DNA of 64,000 nucleotides. Source: Candidatus Poseidonia alphae. Its GTDB lineage: Archaea > Thermoplasmatota > Poseidoniia > Poseidoniales > Poseidoniaceae. The stretch covers positions 1-64,000 of the forward strand of contig DAVD01000037.1 of the NCBI GenBank assembly GCA_002505405.1. Reading direction: 5' to 3'. The position numbers and the translations under genes are program-made. Below, piece after piece: positions 7,691-16,136 of the stretch (position 1 is the stretch's first letter; every line of letters starts with the position of its first letter). A model generated the notes under the pieces. That model had not been told where the DNA came from, did not search any database, and saw only the letters and a program-made list of their open reading frames with translations.

Positions 7691-9760
7691 ATGCAACCTA
7701 TTCAGCGCGTAGCCGTCGTCGGCGCAGGAAACATGGGGTCGGGAATTGCCCAGAAAAGTGCTCAAGAAGAATTTGATGTTCAAATGGTGGACCGCGAAGC
7801 ACAATGGGTTGAACGGGGCCAGTCCATCATAACGAATTTCCTCTCGGAGGCGGTTGAACGAAGAATCTTCTCACCGCAACAAGTTGAAGATATTCAGGGC
7901 CGCATAACCGGTGTTATCGGAGTTGAGGAAACGGCAGCCAATACCGACTTGGTGATCGAGGCAGTGTTCGAAGATTTTGACGTGAAGACAGCAGTGTTTT
8001 CCACACTTGACGAAGTCTGCGGACCAGACACCATCCTCGCATCCAACACGTCTTCCCTATCAGTCAATGCTCTTGCACAAGCGACCGGACGCCCTGACCG
8101 CTTTGTTGGCCTTCATTTCTTCTATCACCCCGCCAAGAATCGTTTGGTTGAAGTGATCCCGGCTCAATCATCAAGCCAAGAGACCATTGACAAAGTCGTA
8201 CAGTATTGCAAAATGCTGGGCAAGGTCGTCATCGTTTGTGCAGACCGACCCGGATTCGTCGTCAACCGATTTTTCGTCCCATGGCTGAATGAAGCATGTT
8301 TGTTATTGGAAGAAGGCGCAGCAACTGCGGCTCAAATTGATGCCATCGCTTGCAAAGCATTCCGAATCGGGCTTGGCCCCTTCGGTCTGATGAACCTCAC
8401 AGGCCCCCCAATTGCACTGCACTCTACGGACTATCTCGCTGAGCAACTCAAAACCCCTCGTTACACCGGTGCTCAAAACCTTCGAGACTTGATTGAAGCA
8501 AATGCGCACTGGGACGTGTCCGGTGATGATGAACATTCGGAAGATCAATACACTGCAGTTTCAGAACGCCTGCTCGGCGTTGTATTTGGTGTCGCGGCAC
8601 AAATCGTGGACGAAGATATTTGCAGCATGGAAGACGTAGACCGCGGTGCAAAGGTTGGACTCCGCTGGGCTCGTGGGCCTTTTGAATTGATGAATAAAAT
8701 CGGGGTCGCTGAAGCACATCGGATGGCCGTCAAGTACGCTGACATGGCTGGAGAGGGCTGGAGCGTTCCTGCGTTCTTCACTCAACAAGGCGGGAACGAC
8801 TGGGATTTCTCCTACGTTGATTCCATCGTTTCAGACGGTGTCGCAACCATCACCATCAACCGGCCCGAAGCCATGAACGCACTCAATGTCACTGTTGTTG
8901 AGCAACTCACCGCCGCGGTATCTGCGGCAAACTCCGACGATTCCGTTCATACCGTTGTCCTCGATGGAGCCGGAAAGGCATTTGTTGCGGGAGCTGATGT
9001 CAAATTCTTTGTTGACAAAATCCGTGCAGGTGCAATCCCAGAAATTTACGATTTCACCGCAGATGGCCACACCATGCTTGACATGCTTGAGACCTCTCCC
9101 AAGACAACGGTAGCCCTCACGACCGGCCTCGCTCTTGGCGGAGGATTGGAACTTGCGCTTGCTTGCGATTACCGGATCGGTACACGTAGGACGCAATTCC
9201 GCTTCCCTGAAACTTCCATTGGAATCTACCCTGGACTCGGCGGTTCACAACGACCGGCACGAATCTGTGGTATCCCTGCAGCCCGCTGGGCTGTATTGGC
9301 TGGAAACTTCATGAACGCTCAAACGGCAAAAGATCTCGGCTTGATTACCCACCTCGTGGACGTTGCCAGCGTTGACTCTTGCGTAGCAACCATCGCATCG
9401 GAAGGAAAGCCAGCCAACAAATATCCCGGGCAACCGTCAAACCCTGACTCTAAGGTCGCTCAATTTGCATCTTCGTTTTACTCAGATGCCAACATGGCTG
9501 CTCTCATGAATGGAGCTTGCCCGGAAGGGTTCGAGGCAGAAGACAAGACGGTTTTGCGTCAAATCAAGAGTTTGTCCTTTACAGCTCCCATTGGGTTGAG
9601 GATGGCCAGCGACCTCATCAATGCCACAGCATCAACCTCTCTGGGTGACGGTTTGCAGATGGAACTGGACGGGTTGGACACGATTTTCTCGACGAAAGAT
9701 GCGCTAGAAGGCTTGTCTGCACTTATCGAGAACCGTAGAGCGACGTACAACAACGAGTGA
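7691..9760 (+). CDS. 3-hydroxyacyl-CoA dehydrogenase / enoyl-CoA hydratase fusion
   Basis: A 689-residue bifunctional beta-oxidation enzyme in the archaeal order: NAD-dependent dehydrogenase first, hydratase second. The dehydrogenase Rossmann fold starts with VAVVGAGNMGSG, and has the NTSSLSVNALA and FVGLHFFYHPA motifs with the catalytic His, and GFVVNRFF. A second HADH C-terminal domain extends to about residue 365. The crotonase domain (about 375-600) has INRPEAMNALN, the oxyanion loop VAGADVKFF and LALGGGLELALACD, and PETSIGIYPGLGG with both catalytic Glu residues. It hydrates enoyl-CoA and oxidises the resulting hydroxyacyl-CoA, consistent with fatty-acid use. ATG at 7691 is chosen over TTG at 7679. 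The order is the reverse of bacterial FadB. Confidence 0.93.
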   Translation: MQPIQRVAVVGAGNMGSGIAQKSAQEEFDVQMVDREAQWVERGQSIITNFLSEAVERRIFSPQQVEDIQGRITGVIGVEETAANTDLVIEAVFEDFDVKTAVFSTLDEVCGPDTILASNTSSLSVNALAQATGRPDRFVGLHFFYHPAKNRLVEVIPAQSSSQETIDKVVQYCKMLGKVVIVCADRPGFVVNRFFVPWLNEACLLLEEGAATAAQIDAIACKAFRIGLGPFGLMNLTGPPIALHSTDYLAEQLKTPRYTGAQNLRDLIEANAHWDVSGDDEHSEDQYTAVSERLLGVVFGVAAQIVDEDICSMEDVDRGAKVGLRWARGPFELMNKIGVAEAHRMAVKYADMAGEGWSVPAFFTQQGGNDWDFSYVDSIVSDGVATITINRPEAMNALNVTVVEQLTAAVSAANSDDSVHTVVLDGAGKAFVAGADVKFFVDKIRAGAIPEIYDFTADGHTMLDMLETSPKTTVALTTGLALGGGLELALACDYRIGTRRTQFRFPETSIGIYPGLGGSQRPARICGIPAARWAVLAGNFMNAQTAKDLGLITHLVDVASVDSCVATIASEGKPANKYPGQPSNPDSKVAQFASSFYSDANMAALMNGACPEGFEAEDKTVLRQIKSLSFTAPIGLRMASDLINATASTSLGDGLQMELDGLDTIFSTKDALEGLSALIENRRATYNNE

Positions 9761-9762
9761 AA

Positions 9763-9999
9763 CTAAACCCACTTTGACATCAGACTGTTGAGGGACTCAA
9801 CGATCGCTGCGATGTCAACGGATTCACCATTTTCCTGAGCGAGTTGCAACCGATTACGAACGGCTTCTATGGTTTCTCCGGATGGCGCAGAACCACTGAT
9901 TTCTTCGATGACTTCGGCGATGCTTTTTCCTCGACCTTCCTCAATAGCAAGAAGCGCTTTTACAAATTCTTCTTCGTCTTTTGGTCGCCGAGCACTCAT
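9763..9999 (-). CDS. Small helical protein in the E1-JAMM operon
   Basis: A 78-residue acidic, predominantly helical protein (KDEEEFVKALLAIEEGRG, then SIAEVIEEI, ETIEAVRNRLQLA and IAAIVESLNSLMSKWV). I recognise no family. It lacks a C-terminal Gly-Gly and a beta-grasp pattern, so it does not look like the ubiquitin-like modifier of the operon. It starts at ATG 9999, overlapping the stop of the JAMM gene by four bases (ATGA); the longer in-frame start at 10038 would intrude further into that gene. The translational coupling argues for a role with the JAMM protein and the E1-like enzyme, for example as a substrate, adaptor or assembly partner; this is inference from position. Confidence 0.6.
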   Translation of the reverse strand: MSARRPKDEEEFVKALLAIEEGRGKSIAEVIEEISGSAPSGETIEAVRNRLQLAQENGESVDIAAIVESLNSLMSKWV

Positions 10000-10547
10000 G
10001 CATCCACCTCCACCGCAATGTTGTTGCTTTGGTACCATGAATACCAGGGAGTTGGTTCTTCATTGGTCCAATTTGAAAGAGGACCTTCGGCGGAAATGAA
10101 GGGAGCCTTCAGTTGCTTATTGAAGGTAGAATTGCTTGTGAACTTAGGGCCAGGTTCACCCAATACCATGGCGGTTTCCAAAATCATGGTGCCCAGAGAA
10201 AGGCTGTTGGTGTCGGTCGTGCTCCAATATGCGGCGAAATCAGGATGGGTGTGAACCCACAATTTGAACGGACTTTTCGCCCCAACTGGTGGTTGAAGGG
10301 TGACTTGTCCAGCCGTTCCCCAATCGATGTATATGTTGTTTTCAGCGTCGATGAGAACGGAGGTTTCCAAGCCTGCAAGAACAGACAAGATGTACACTCC
10401 GTCCCAACGACTGTGAGCAGCTAAGGTCTCTTGAGCCAAGAGAAGTTGAGAGTTTTCGACCTGTCGTTCACTCGCCGCGAGGCAGGCTTCATCCCATGTC
10501 GCTTCATCCAAACCCGTTTGGGCGAATTCCGGAAGTTCGACCATCAT
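9996..10547 (-). CDS. JAMM/MPN-domain metalloprotease-like protein
   Basis: A 183-residue protein holding an exact JAMM zinc-site pattern: His99-x-His101, seven residues, then Ser109-x-x-Asp112 (in VHTHPDFAAYWSTTD). Glu61 in LAGLETSVL is a plausible catalytic Glu. JAMM proteins remove ubiquitin-like proteins from conjugates or process their C-termini; in bacteria they also pair with E1-like enzymes in sulfur transfer and antiphage systems. The start is ATG 10547 (followed at once by a second ATG), overlapping the stop of the ThiF-like gene and preceded by GGAGGTG at 10553-10559. The order E1-like, JAMM, 78-residue protein with four-base overlaps implies one functional unit. No signal peptide, so it is cytoplasmic. 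Confidence 0.8.
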   Translation of the reverse strand: MMVELPEFAQTGLDEATWDEACLAASERQVENSQLLLAQETLAAHSRWDGVYILSVLAGLETSVLIDAENNIYIDWGTAGQVTLQPPVGAKSPFKLWVHTHPDFAAYWSTTDTNSLSLGTMILETAMVLGEPGPKFTSNSTFNKQLKAPFISAEGPLSNWTNEEPTPWYSWYQSNNIAVEVDA

Positions 10548-11173
10548 GCCTTCACCTCCGGGAAAGAAAGAGCACCGTAAGTGATGCTGCCCATGGTTTG
10601 GGTGGGCGATGGTCTTCCTCGCAATTCTTGAATGGCCCATTGAGAACCAATGGCGGCAGCAACTGCAAATCCGAATTCAAGGTTCCCAGATTCCAATGCA
10701 CCATCGACCTGGCAACTCTTTGGTTCGTGGTCCGGTGTCATTTCTTGGACCAATCCTCGTGAACTTTGGGATGTGAGAGCTACCCATCCGTCTCCAGAAC
10801 AACGCAAATCAATCCAAGGAATGTCAAGACTGTGGACCAAGCGACGAGGTTCTGGCCTGTCAACACAAACCACGACCAAATCATAACCTTCGAGTTGCTT
10901 GGACTGCCGCAAATTCTCCGGAAGTCCGACAACGCTCACATGCTCTGAATCCAGGCGCTGAGCCAACTGAGTGACTTTATGATGACCTACATCGGTCAAA
11001 CTGTAGCGTTGATGGCCGAGGTTGGTGGGTTCTACAGTGTCTGCATCCATGACGGTCACAGAGCACGGAAGAGCGACTCTGATTAGGGCCGGAATCAAGT
11101 TTTCCAAGAGGCTTGCACCAATGCCACCGGCTCCGACAACAAGCAGCTTTTTGTCTGGGGTTTCGAGGTTCAT
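10544..11173 (-). CDS. Minimal E1/ThiF/MoeB-like adenylyltransferase
   Basis: A 209-residue Rossmann-fold protein of the ubiquitin-activating superfamily. The ATP site is recognisable: VVGAGGIGASLLENL (residues 12-26), Asp43-x-Asp45 in VMDADTVE, Asn51 of the NL-x-x-Q motif (here NLGHQR, usually NLNRQ), the basic helix with Lys66 (GHHKVTQLA), and Asp105 after DLVVVC. ThiF, MoeB and UbaA are about 240-270 residues, so this is short. It keeps only isolated Cys residues late in the chain (Cys125, Cys154) and lacks a pair of CxxC zinc motifs. It would adenylate the C-terminus of a small beta-grasp protein; none is encoded beside it. It is the first gene of the operon, coupled to the JAMM gene by overlap. 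Confidence 0.82.
   Translation of the reverse strand: MNLETPDKKLLVVGAGGIGASLLENLIPALIRVALPCSVTVMDADTVEPTNLGHQRYSLTDVGHHKVTQLAQRLDSEHVSVVGLPENLRQSKQLEGYDLVVVCVDRPEPRRLVHSLDIPWIDLRCSGDGWVALTSQSSRGLVQEMTPDHEPKSCQVDGALESGNLEFGFAVAAAIGSQWAIQELRGRPSPTQTMGSITYGALSFPEVKA
10553..10559 (-). promoter_or_regulatory. Shine-Dalgarno for the JAMM gene inside the E1-like gene
   Basis: The minus strand reads GGAGGTG five bases before the ATG at 10547, within the 3' end of the ThiF-like gene. It fixes the JAMM start and implies independent ribosome loading in addition to the stop/start overlap. Confidence 0.7.
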
Positions 11174-11206
11174 GAACTTTTAATCCCGTCACACTTTATG
11201 AATAAA

Positions 11207-11460
11207 TCACGAATCGGATAACAGACGTTCCAATGCTGTGATTTGAACGGGCAGTACAAAGTTCTCCTCCACATATAACCGTCCAGCCTTTGCGCAACGC
11301 TCGCGCAAGGTTCCATCCTCCAGTGAAGTTTTCGCACACTTCGAAGCCCCTCCATCATCTCTTCTGAAAAGCCCAACAGGTTCAACGGGCGTCATCGTGC
11401 ATTGGAAGCCATCTTCACCAACCATTAACGCGAGTACTCCACGGCCATGGCTTCAATTTG
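11207..11460 (-). pseudogene. Decayed C-terminal remnant of a group 1 glycosyltransferase
   Basis: No single frame is open, but successive frames on the minus strand give consecutive pieces of a GT4 donor domain. They read PQIEAMAV (the E-x7-E block end), then in another frame GVLALMVGEDGF, then LLGFSEEMMEGLR, and finally the tail with LEDGTLRERCAKAGRLYVEE and ALERLLSDS before a stop at 11207. Pieces in this order require at least three frameshifts. The N-terminal half is not visible upstream. This is a dead glycosyltransferase left at the edge of the surface-glycan island, between the E1-like gene and the intact glycosyltransferase. It occupies more than half of an otherwise gene-free gap of 443 bases (11174-11616); the rest shows nothing I can name. 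Confidence 0.7.
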
Positions 11461-11616
11461 AGGGTTTTGACATACTTTGTGTTTGTTGTCTTGCTTGGTG
11501 GACTCATCGGTTTGAATGATGGTGTTTAAATCGTTAATGAAAGAGGAATAAAACCACTGTTGCCAGTTGTGTTGATTTACTCTGGATTGAAGAGCATGGT
11601 TCAAAACATGTTGTGA

Positions 11617-12852
11617 TTATTCCTCTTCAAAATGCCAAGTGAAGGATTCGAATACTTTTCTTGCCTGCGTTTCAGGCGTTAGATCGATTTTTTGAATGTG
11701 TTCTCGGCCAGCCTTAGACCATTCCTTTCTGTTTTTATGCCCTTCATCGATTGCTGCAATCCAATCATCTCCTTCATCCATTAAGCGTCCTGTTTTTCCA
11801 TCAACAACAGTTTCTCTAAATCCTCCTTGATTCGAAACGATAACTGGGCAATCGACAAAATATGCCTCTGGTGGAGTTAAACCAAACGGTTCGTTGATAG
11901 CATGACTCACCATTGCCTTAGCGTTTCTCATCAATGCTCTAATGGTCGCTTGTGATACTCTGGGCAGAGCTTTTAATTCGACGTTATTTTTTCTAGCGTG
12001 CTCCTTGTGTTTTTCATTAACCCCACCGCCGATTTGAACAATTTGTAAATTAGAACTGCCTAGTTTTGTGATGGTTTCCCATAGGCCTTTCGCAAAAATA
12101 GCATGGCCAATGGTGATGACATACTTGTTTTTGATAAGACCAAATTCCTTTTTAACAGACCCCCAGTCTTCGTCTTTGGTTGGTTTAATCGGCCAAAGAT
12201 TTGGATTTATACTGGGATAAATAAAGTTAGATTCGACATCATAAACTTGTTTGATCCGGTCGCATGTGTTTTTCGAATTACCACTAATCTTCCCTCTCTT
12301 GGAAGCGAGTGTTACTAATTTTTCATCGATCTTTCTTTGTTTTGACAACAGGAAATTTGTCAATTTGAGATTTTGTTTGGGTGTTCCATCGACGTCAAAG
12401 TGGAGGTCGTTGCTGTGTAAACCACGGTTTGGTTCATGCATGAGTGTATGAATGGGGATGTTGTTAGGTATCAGTGGAAGGAGTTCTAATGAGGCCATTC
12501 CAGTTGTTATGTTGACTGCATCAATGTTAGAAAACAATGTATTCAAGCCAACTCCTTGTTTTGTTAAAGAAAGCATAGAGTACCATTTTTTAGATGCATT
12601 TCGAGATGACCTTGCAAATATTTCTGAAAATATTCCGCGCGAATAAGACCAATTACTTACCGGAGAAAAGAGCGGTATGTTCAATTCATTTGATTTCTCT
12701 ACGAGTTCTTTATTGGGATGTAATGTTGCAACACTCAAGTCAAAATATTTTGACCAGGCTTCGAGATTATTGATCAAATCTCTTTCCCCTCCACCGAAGT
12801 GCTCAAAAGAGCCTTTCACAAGCAAAAGGCGCTTTCTTTGAAGGTTAGCCAT
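11617..12852 (-). CDS. Glycosyltransferase family 4 (group 1), AT-rich
   Basis: A 411-residue GT-B glycosyltransferase. The N-terminus has RLLLVKGSFEHFGGGERDL, with the Gly-rich loop common in this group. The donor-binding half has YVITIGHAIFAKGLWETI, then the signature AINEPFGLTPPEAYFVDCPV with both Glu residues, followed by IVSNQGGFRETVVDGKTGRL. It likely adds a hexose to a surface glycan or to S-layer/archaellin-type N-glycans at the cytoplasmic face. Base composition is clearly more AT-rich than flanking genes, with Lys/Asn-rich protein, matching the FkbM gene upstream. The two appear to have been acquired together or to vary together among strains. The acceptor is unknown. Confidence 0.87.
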   Translation of the reverse strand: MANLQRKRLLLVKGSFEHFGGGERDLINNLEAWSKYFDLSVATLHPNKELVEKSNELNIPLFSPVSNWSYSRGIFSEIFARSSRNASKKWYSMLSLTKQGVGLNTLFSNIDAVNITTGMASLELLPLIPNNIPIHTLMHEPNRGLHSNDLHFDVDGTPKQNLKLTNFLLSKQRKIDEKLVTLASKRGKISGNSKNTCDRIKQVYDVESNFIYPSINPNLWPIKPTKDEDWGSVKKEFGLIKNKYVITIGHAIFAKGLWETITKLGSSNLQIVQIGGGVNEKHKEHARKNNVELKALPRVSQATIRALMRNAKAMVSHAINEPFGLTPPEAYFVDCPVIVSNQGGFRETVVDGKTGRLMDEGDDWIAAIDEGHKNRKEWSKAGREHIQKIDLTPETQARKVFESFTWHFEEE

Positions 12853-12909
12853 GTGTTATGTGAGAGGGGTGGTTGCTATAATGTTGAGCCGTTAGCGTAG
12901 AATTAATTT

Positions 12910-13749
12910 CTAGTTAGAAGTGAATATTATTCCATCCTCGCCGATGTTTGAATCATACATGTTCTGCAGCACTGCCTTGACTTCTGAAATGTTGTGTTCT
13001 TGGTTATGATCTGGTAATTTAAATTTGGTAAAATGACCTGGTAATACTGAGAGAAATGTTTCAACGTTGATATCTGCAACATTCTTTAGGTGATGTGGCA
13101 GAAATTCAACAACTAATGTTTTACAATGGGATAGAATGTCTTCCATACCTTTCATTGCAAAGTACTCTGACCCCTCTATATCCAGCAGAACGAGGTCATA
13201 ATCATGCTCAGGCAAATAATCGTCAAGTCTGTGAGATTCCAATTCAATAATTTCTGGGTTGTCATAATCATACAGGAAACTGCTCTTTTTTGGTTTCCTC
13301 TTGCTTCCACCTGAGTTTACTGTATTGAGTAGAAATTCTACTTTTTCATGAGAATCATTAGCAAAAATGTTGTGCGGTGTTATGTTTTTAGCATTGTTAA
13401 GTTGAAGATTTATTTCCAGTAATTCAAAGGTGTTCGGATTCGCTTCAATCGCCGTTACTTCCTTACAATGTTTTGAAAGTGGAATTGCTAAAGAGCCAAT
13501 GTGCGTTCCAACAATCAAAACCTTTGAATTATTGTTGATGAACTTCTTCAGTCGTTGCACTTCTTCAATACCAAATCCACCTGAACGTAACTTTTGGCCT
13601 ACTTCAAGGTCCTCTGGGTCAACTGCGAATAAACCGTTTTCACTGTTCGTGATGATGGCTTTGATATTATTGCCGAGTTTCTTTCTAAGTCGCTTTGATT
13701 TGATTTTCTTAAACCCAAGATTAAGGCGCCAATAAAACGCCTTAAGCAT
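12910..13749 (-). CDS. FkbM-family SAM-dependent methyltransferase
   Basis: A 279-residue methyltransferase of the FkbM type. The SAM-binding region is KVLIVGTHIGSLAIPLSK, the acidic ribose-binding strand is VTAIEANPNTFELLEINLQL, and the later family signature is DYDLVLLDIEGSEYFAMKGM followed by LVVEF. FkbM proteins O-methylate sugars or polyketides; inside this glycan cluster a sugar substrate is likely. The N-terminal 40 residues are strongly basic (KKIKSKRLRKKLGNN). The gene shares the AT-rich composition of the following glycosyltransferase, which lies 57 bases downstream on the same strand, suggesting one transcript. Confidence 0.87.
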   Translation of the reverse strand: MLKAFYWRLNLGFKKIKSKRLRKKLGNNIKAIITNSENGLFAVDPEDLEVGQKLRSGGFGIEEVQRLKKFINNNSKVLIVGTHIGSLAIPLSKHCKEVTAIEANPNTFELLEINLQLNNAKNITPHNIFANDSHEKVEFLLNTVNSGGSKRKPKKSSFLYDYDNPEIIELESHRLDDYLPEHDYDLVLLDIEGSEYFAMKGMEDILSHCKTLVVEFLPHHLKNVADINVETFLSVLPGHFTKFKLPDHNQEHNISEVKAVLQNMYDSNIGEDGIIFTSN

Positions 13750-14229
13750 GTCGAATCCTCATGCACAAAAAGACACTAACGCCATCGGCTACTCCTGCGG
13801 AGTGAGATTGTTCACCAGTGAACCATCCTTCATCTCCATCATCCTTTTGTTTTTCTAAACGAGGGATATTGCGGACACTCCAATGAACTCTCATGCAATT
13901 CTTTGTTATGGTCTGCTATTTGGAATTATGGCTAAACAGGTCATGATGGTCGTTCCCTGAGGCAAATTTTTACAAGAATACCGACTCAAACAATAACCCT
14001 CAGTTGGGTTACTACCTGTGATTGCTTTCCCTTCCAATCTTTGTGCAGAACATAAACTGGTACCGTTGTCTTTGGTTGTTGCTCCATCGGTTCAAGAAGC
14101 CATATGAACCCGTCAAACAGATCGAACTTAAGTCCCTTACCTCCCGTTTGAAACCCTCCCACTCTTAGTGGGTTAGCCCTTGTTTCGGTCTTCCCGGGGA
14201 CGCGACGATTGAAAAAGGGAGCCGCTAAC
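13750..14229. other. Gene-poor gap between FkbM and gmd
   Basis: These 480 bases hold no convincing gene. On the minus strand, 13986-14165 translates to an open, protein-like stretch (with FDGFIWLLEPMEQQ and VPVYVLHKDWKGK) ending at a stop. It continues upstream only as the antisense of gmd. It could be the tail of another lost glycan gene, comparable to the pseudogene at the other end of the island, but I cannot assign it. No tRNA or stable hairpin was recognised. Confidence 0.35.
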
Positions 14230-14237
14230 GGGAGGTT

Positions 14238-15302
14238 ATGAGCGGAAAGACGGCCATGATTACAGGTCTCACAGGACAAGACGGGTCTTATCTGGCTGAA
14301 TTGCTTCTTGAAAAAGGATACACCGTCCATGGTTTGGTCCGCCGAGTCTCTCAACCCACCTCCGGGCGAAGCCTCATCAATCACTTGATGGAACACGAAA
14401 ACTTTCATCTGTTGAACGGAGACTTGGCCGACCAGAATTCAATTGACAACGCGGTTGCTCAAACCCAACCCGATGAATTTTACAACCTCGGAGCCATGTC
14501 TTTCGTTCCCGAATCATGGCGCTCTCCAATGATGACCGCTGACATTACCGGTCTAGGGGCACTCCGTTGTCTTGAAGCCATTCGGAAGCATGCCCCGAAT
14601 TGCCGATTTTATCAAGCAGGTTCGTCTGAACAATACGGTAAGGTCCGTGATGTACCTCAAACGGAGATGACTCCATTTCATCCACGTTCTCCGTATGGAT
14701 GCGCCAAGGTATTCGCCTTTGAAATCACTCGCAACTACCGTGAATCTTACGATATGTTCGCTTGTACTGGAATCCTTTTTAATCACGAAAGCCCACGGCG
14801 TGGACTGGAATTCGTGACTCGGAAAGTAACCATGACCGCAGCCAGAATCGCTCAAGGCTTTGATGAGTGCCTGTGGATTGGAAACGTTGATGCAAAGCGT
14901 GATTGGGGTTTCGCCGGCGATTACGTCGAGATGCAATGGCGGATGCTCCAACAGGACAAGCCAGGCGATTATGTCGTTGCCACCGGTCGTACACACAGTG
15001 TTCGTGACATGATCACGCTTGCCTTTTCACACGTCGGAATGAATCTAATATGGTCCGGAGATGGTGTTGATACCATCGCTACTGACCAAGACGGCAATGT
15101 TCGTGTTCGAACAAATCCCAAATTCTTCCGCCCGGCTGAAGTTGATTTGTTGATCGGTGACCCTTCTCTTGCAGAAAAAGAACTCGGCTGGGTACCTGGT
15201 ACTTCATTTGAAGAATTGGTTCAAATGATGGTTGATTCAGACATGACCATCGTCAAAGAAGCAGTTGCTGGTGGATATGCCCCTCCAATCCCTCCCGAGT
15301 GA
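14238..15302 (+). CDS. gmd: GDP-mannose 4,6-dehydratase
   Basis: A 354-residue short-chain dehydrogenase/reductase of the extended type. It has the NAD(P)-binding [20 protein letters not shown], the family-typical VHGLVRRVS, the active site AGSSEQYG with [10 protein letters not shown] (Tyr-x3-Lys), NHESPRRG, and the [14 protein letters not shown] segment for nucleotide-sugar binding, then [17 protein letters not shown]. It converts GDP-mannose to GDP-4-keto-6-deoxymannose, the precursor of GDP-fucose, rhamnose or perosamine for surface glycans. No fucose synthase or aminotransferase follows, so the final sugar is open. GGGAGGT lies only one base before the ATG; a later in-frame ATG at 14253 is less likely because it would trim the first strand. 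Confidence 0.93.
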   Translation: MSGKTAMITGLTGQDGSYLAELLLEKGYTVHGLVRRVSQPTSGRSLINHLMEHENFHLLNGDLADQNSIDNAVAQTQPDEFYNLGAMSFVPESWRSPMMTADITGLGALRCLEAIRKHAPNCRFYQAGSSEQYGKVRDVPQTEMTPFHPRSPYGCAKVFAFEITRNYRESYDMFACTGILFNHESPRRGLEFVTRKVTMTAARIAQGFDECLWIGNVDAKRDWGFAGDYVEMQWRMLQQDKPGDYVVATGRTHSVRDMITLAFSHVGMNLIWSGDGVDTIATDQDGNVRVRTNPKFFRPAEVDLLIGDPSLAEKELGWVPGTSFEELVQMMVDSDMTIVKEAVAGGYAPPIPPE

Positions 15303-15531
15303 GAGAACAACCGCCGCTTTCATTTCATCGCTTAAGATGAGACAACGGATAAGAAGTTCTAGATGTATTAATCCAGTAGAATGGAAAGGGGATTAACTCC
15401 AACCCATCATCGTGTAAATGATTGAGAAAAGCACTGAATTGTTGCTTTGTCGTTAAAAATATTATAACTCGTTGGAATCATTCCATCTTATGGCGGAAGG
15501 TCTTGACCTGCTCGACGACATTGGATAAATT

Positions 15532-16074
15532 TTGAGCGTATTCATTCTTCTCTTCATTTCGTATTTCCATCTTCGTCCCGACCGCAAAGATGAACGAACA
15601 TGGGATCGTAAAATGGGAGCGTCATTGGTCATTTGGCTGCTGTTGTATTTTATTCTCCGCAGGTTACAAGAATTGGTCCCTGCAGTGGGTATTGACAATC
15701 CGGATGTGAGCGGGGTGGTTGTTGAACTAACTGCTTATCTTTCATCGATGAACTTCTATTATGTTCACCTTTTTTTGATGCTTCTGGTTCCGATTCCATT
15801 TTTGAGAAACGGTTGGCAGATCGGAGCACTAGGACTGGTCGTCATTCTGTGCACCTACATTGACCGCTCGGCCGTCGCAGCTGGCGCCGACCCCCAATAC
15901 AACTCAATGTTGCTCTTATGCATGATCTTAGCAGCGTGTTTAGTTTGTTTCAGCGTTGGATTGAGATTCCTTTTGTTTCCACCTGCCCTTGAGGACAAGA
16001 GCGAGGATTCCCTCGCTTTGCGGCGTTCTGGCTATTTCGCGCTCGGGACCATTGCGGTTGAAAACGAAGCGTGA
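15532..16074 (+). CDS. Small multi-spanning membrane protein
   Basis: A 180-residue protein with about five hydrophobic segments: residues 2-13, 28-45, 72-93, 95-112 and 124-148. It ends in a short acidic then polar cytoplasmic tail. I recognise no family or motif. The start is a TTG directly after an in-frame stop; an ATG at 15613 (MGASLVIW) would drop the first helix. About 230 bases upstream are gene-free and AT-rich. The next gene, the aldehyde:ferredoxin oxidoreductase homologue, begins 62 bases downstream on the same strand, but no functional link is evident. Confidence 0.55.
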   Translation: MSVFILLFISYFHLRPDRKDERTWDRKMGASLVIWLLLYFILRRLQELVPAVGIDNPDVSGVVVELTAYLSSMNFYYVHLFLMLLVPIPFLRNGWQIGALGLVVILCTYIDRSAVAAGADPQYNSMLLLCMILAACLVCFSVGLRFLLFPPALEDKSEDSLALRRSGYFALGTIAVENEA

Positions 16075-16136
16075 CGGCCTTCAATTTCCACGAAATGAAG
16101 TGGAGTCTTTTTAGGAGTCCGAGATAAGTTCTCACC

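Noticed and set aside
13986..14408. 140-residue minus-strand frame across the gmd start
   Set aside because: The upstream half is antisense to gmd. The downstream half (13986-14165) looks protein-like but has no recognisable family or start, so it is only noted as a possible ghost.
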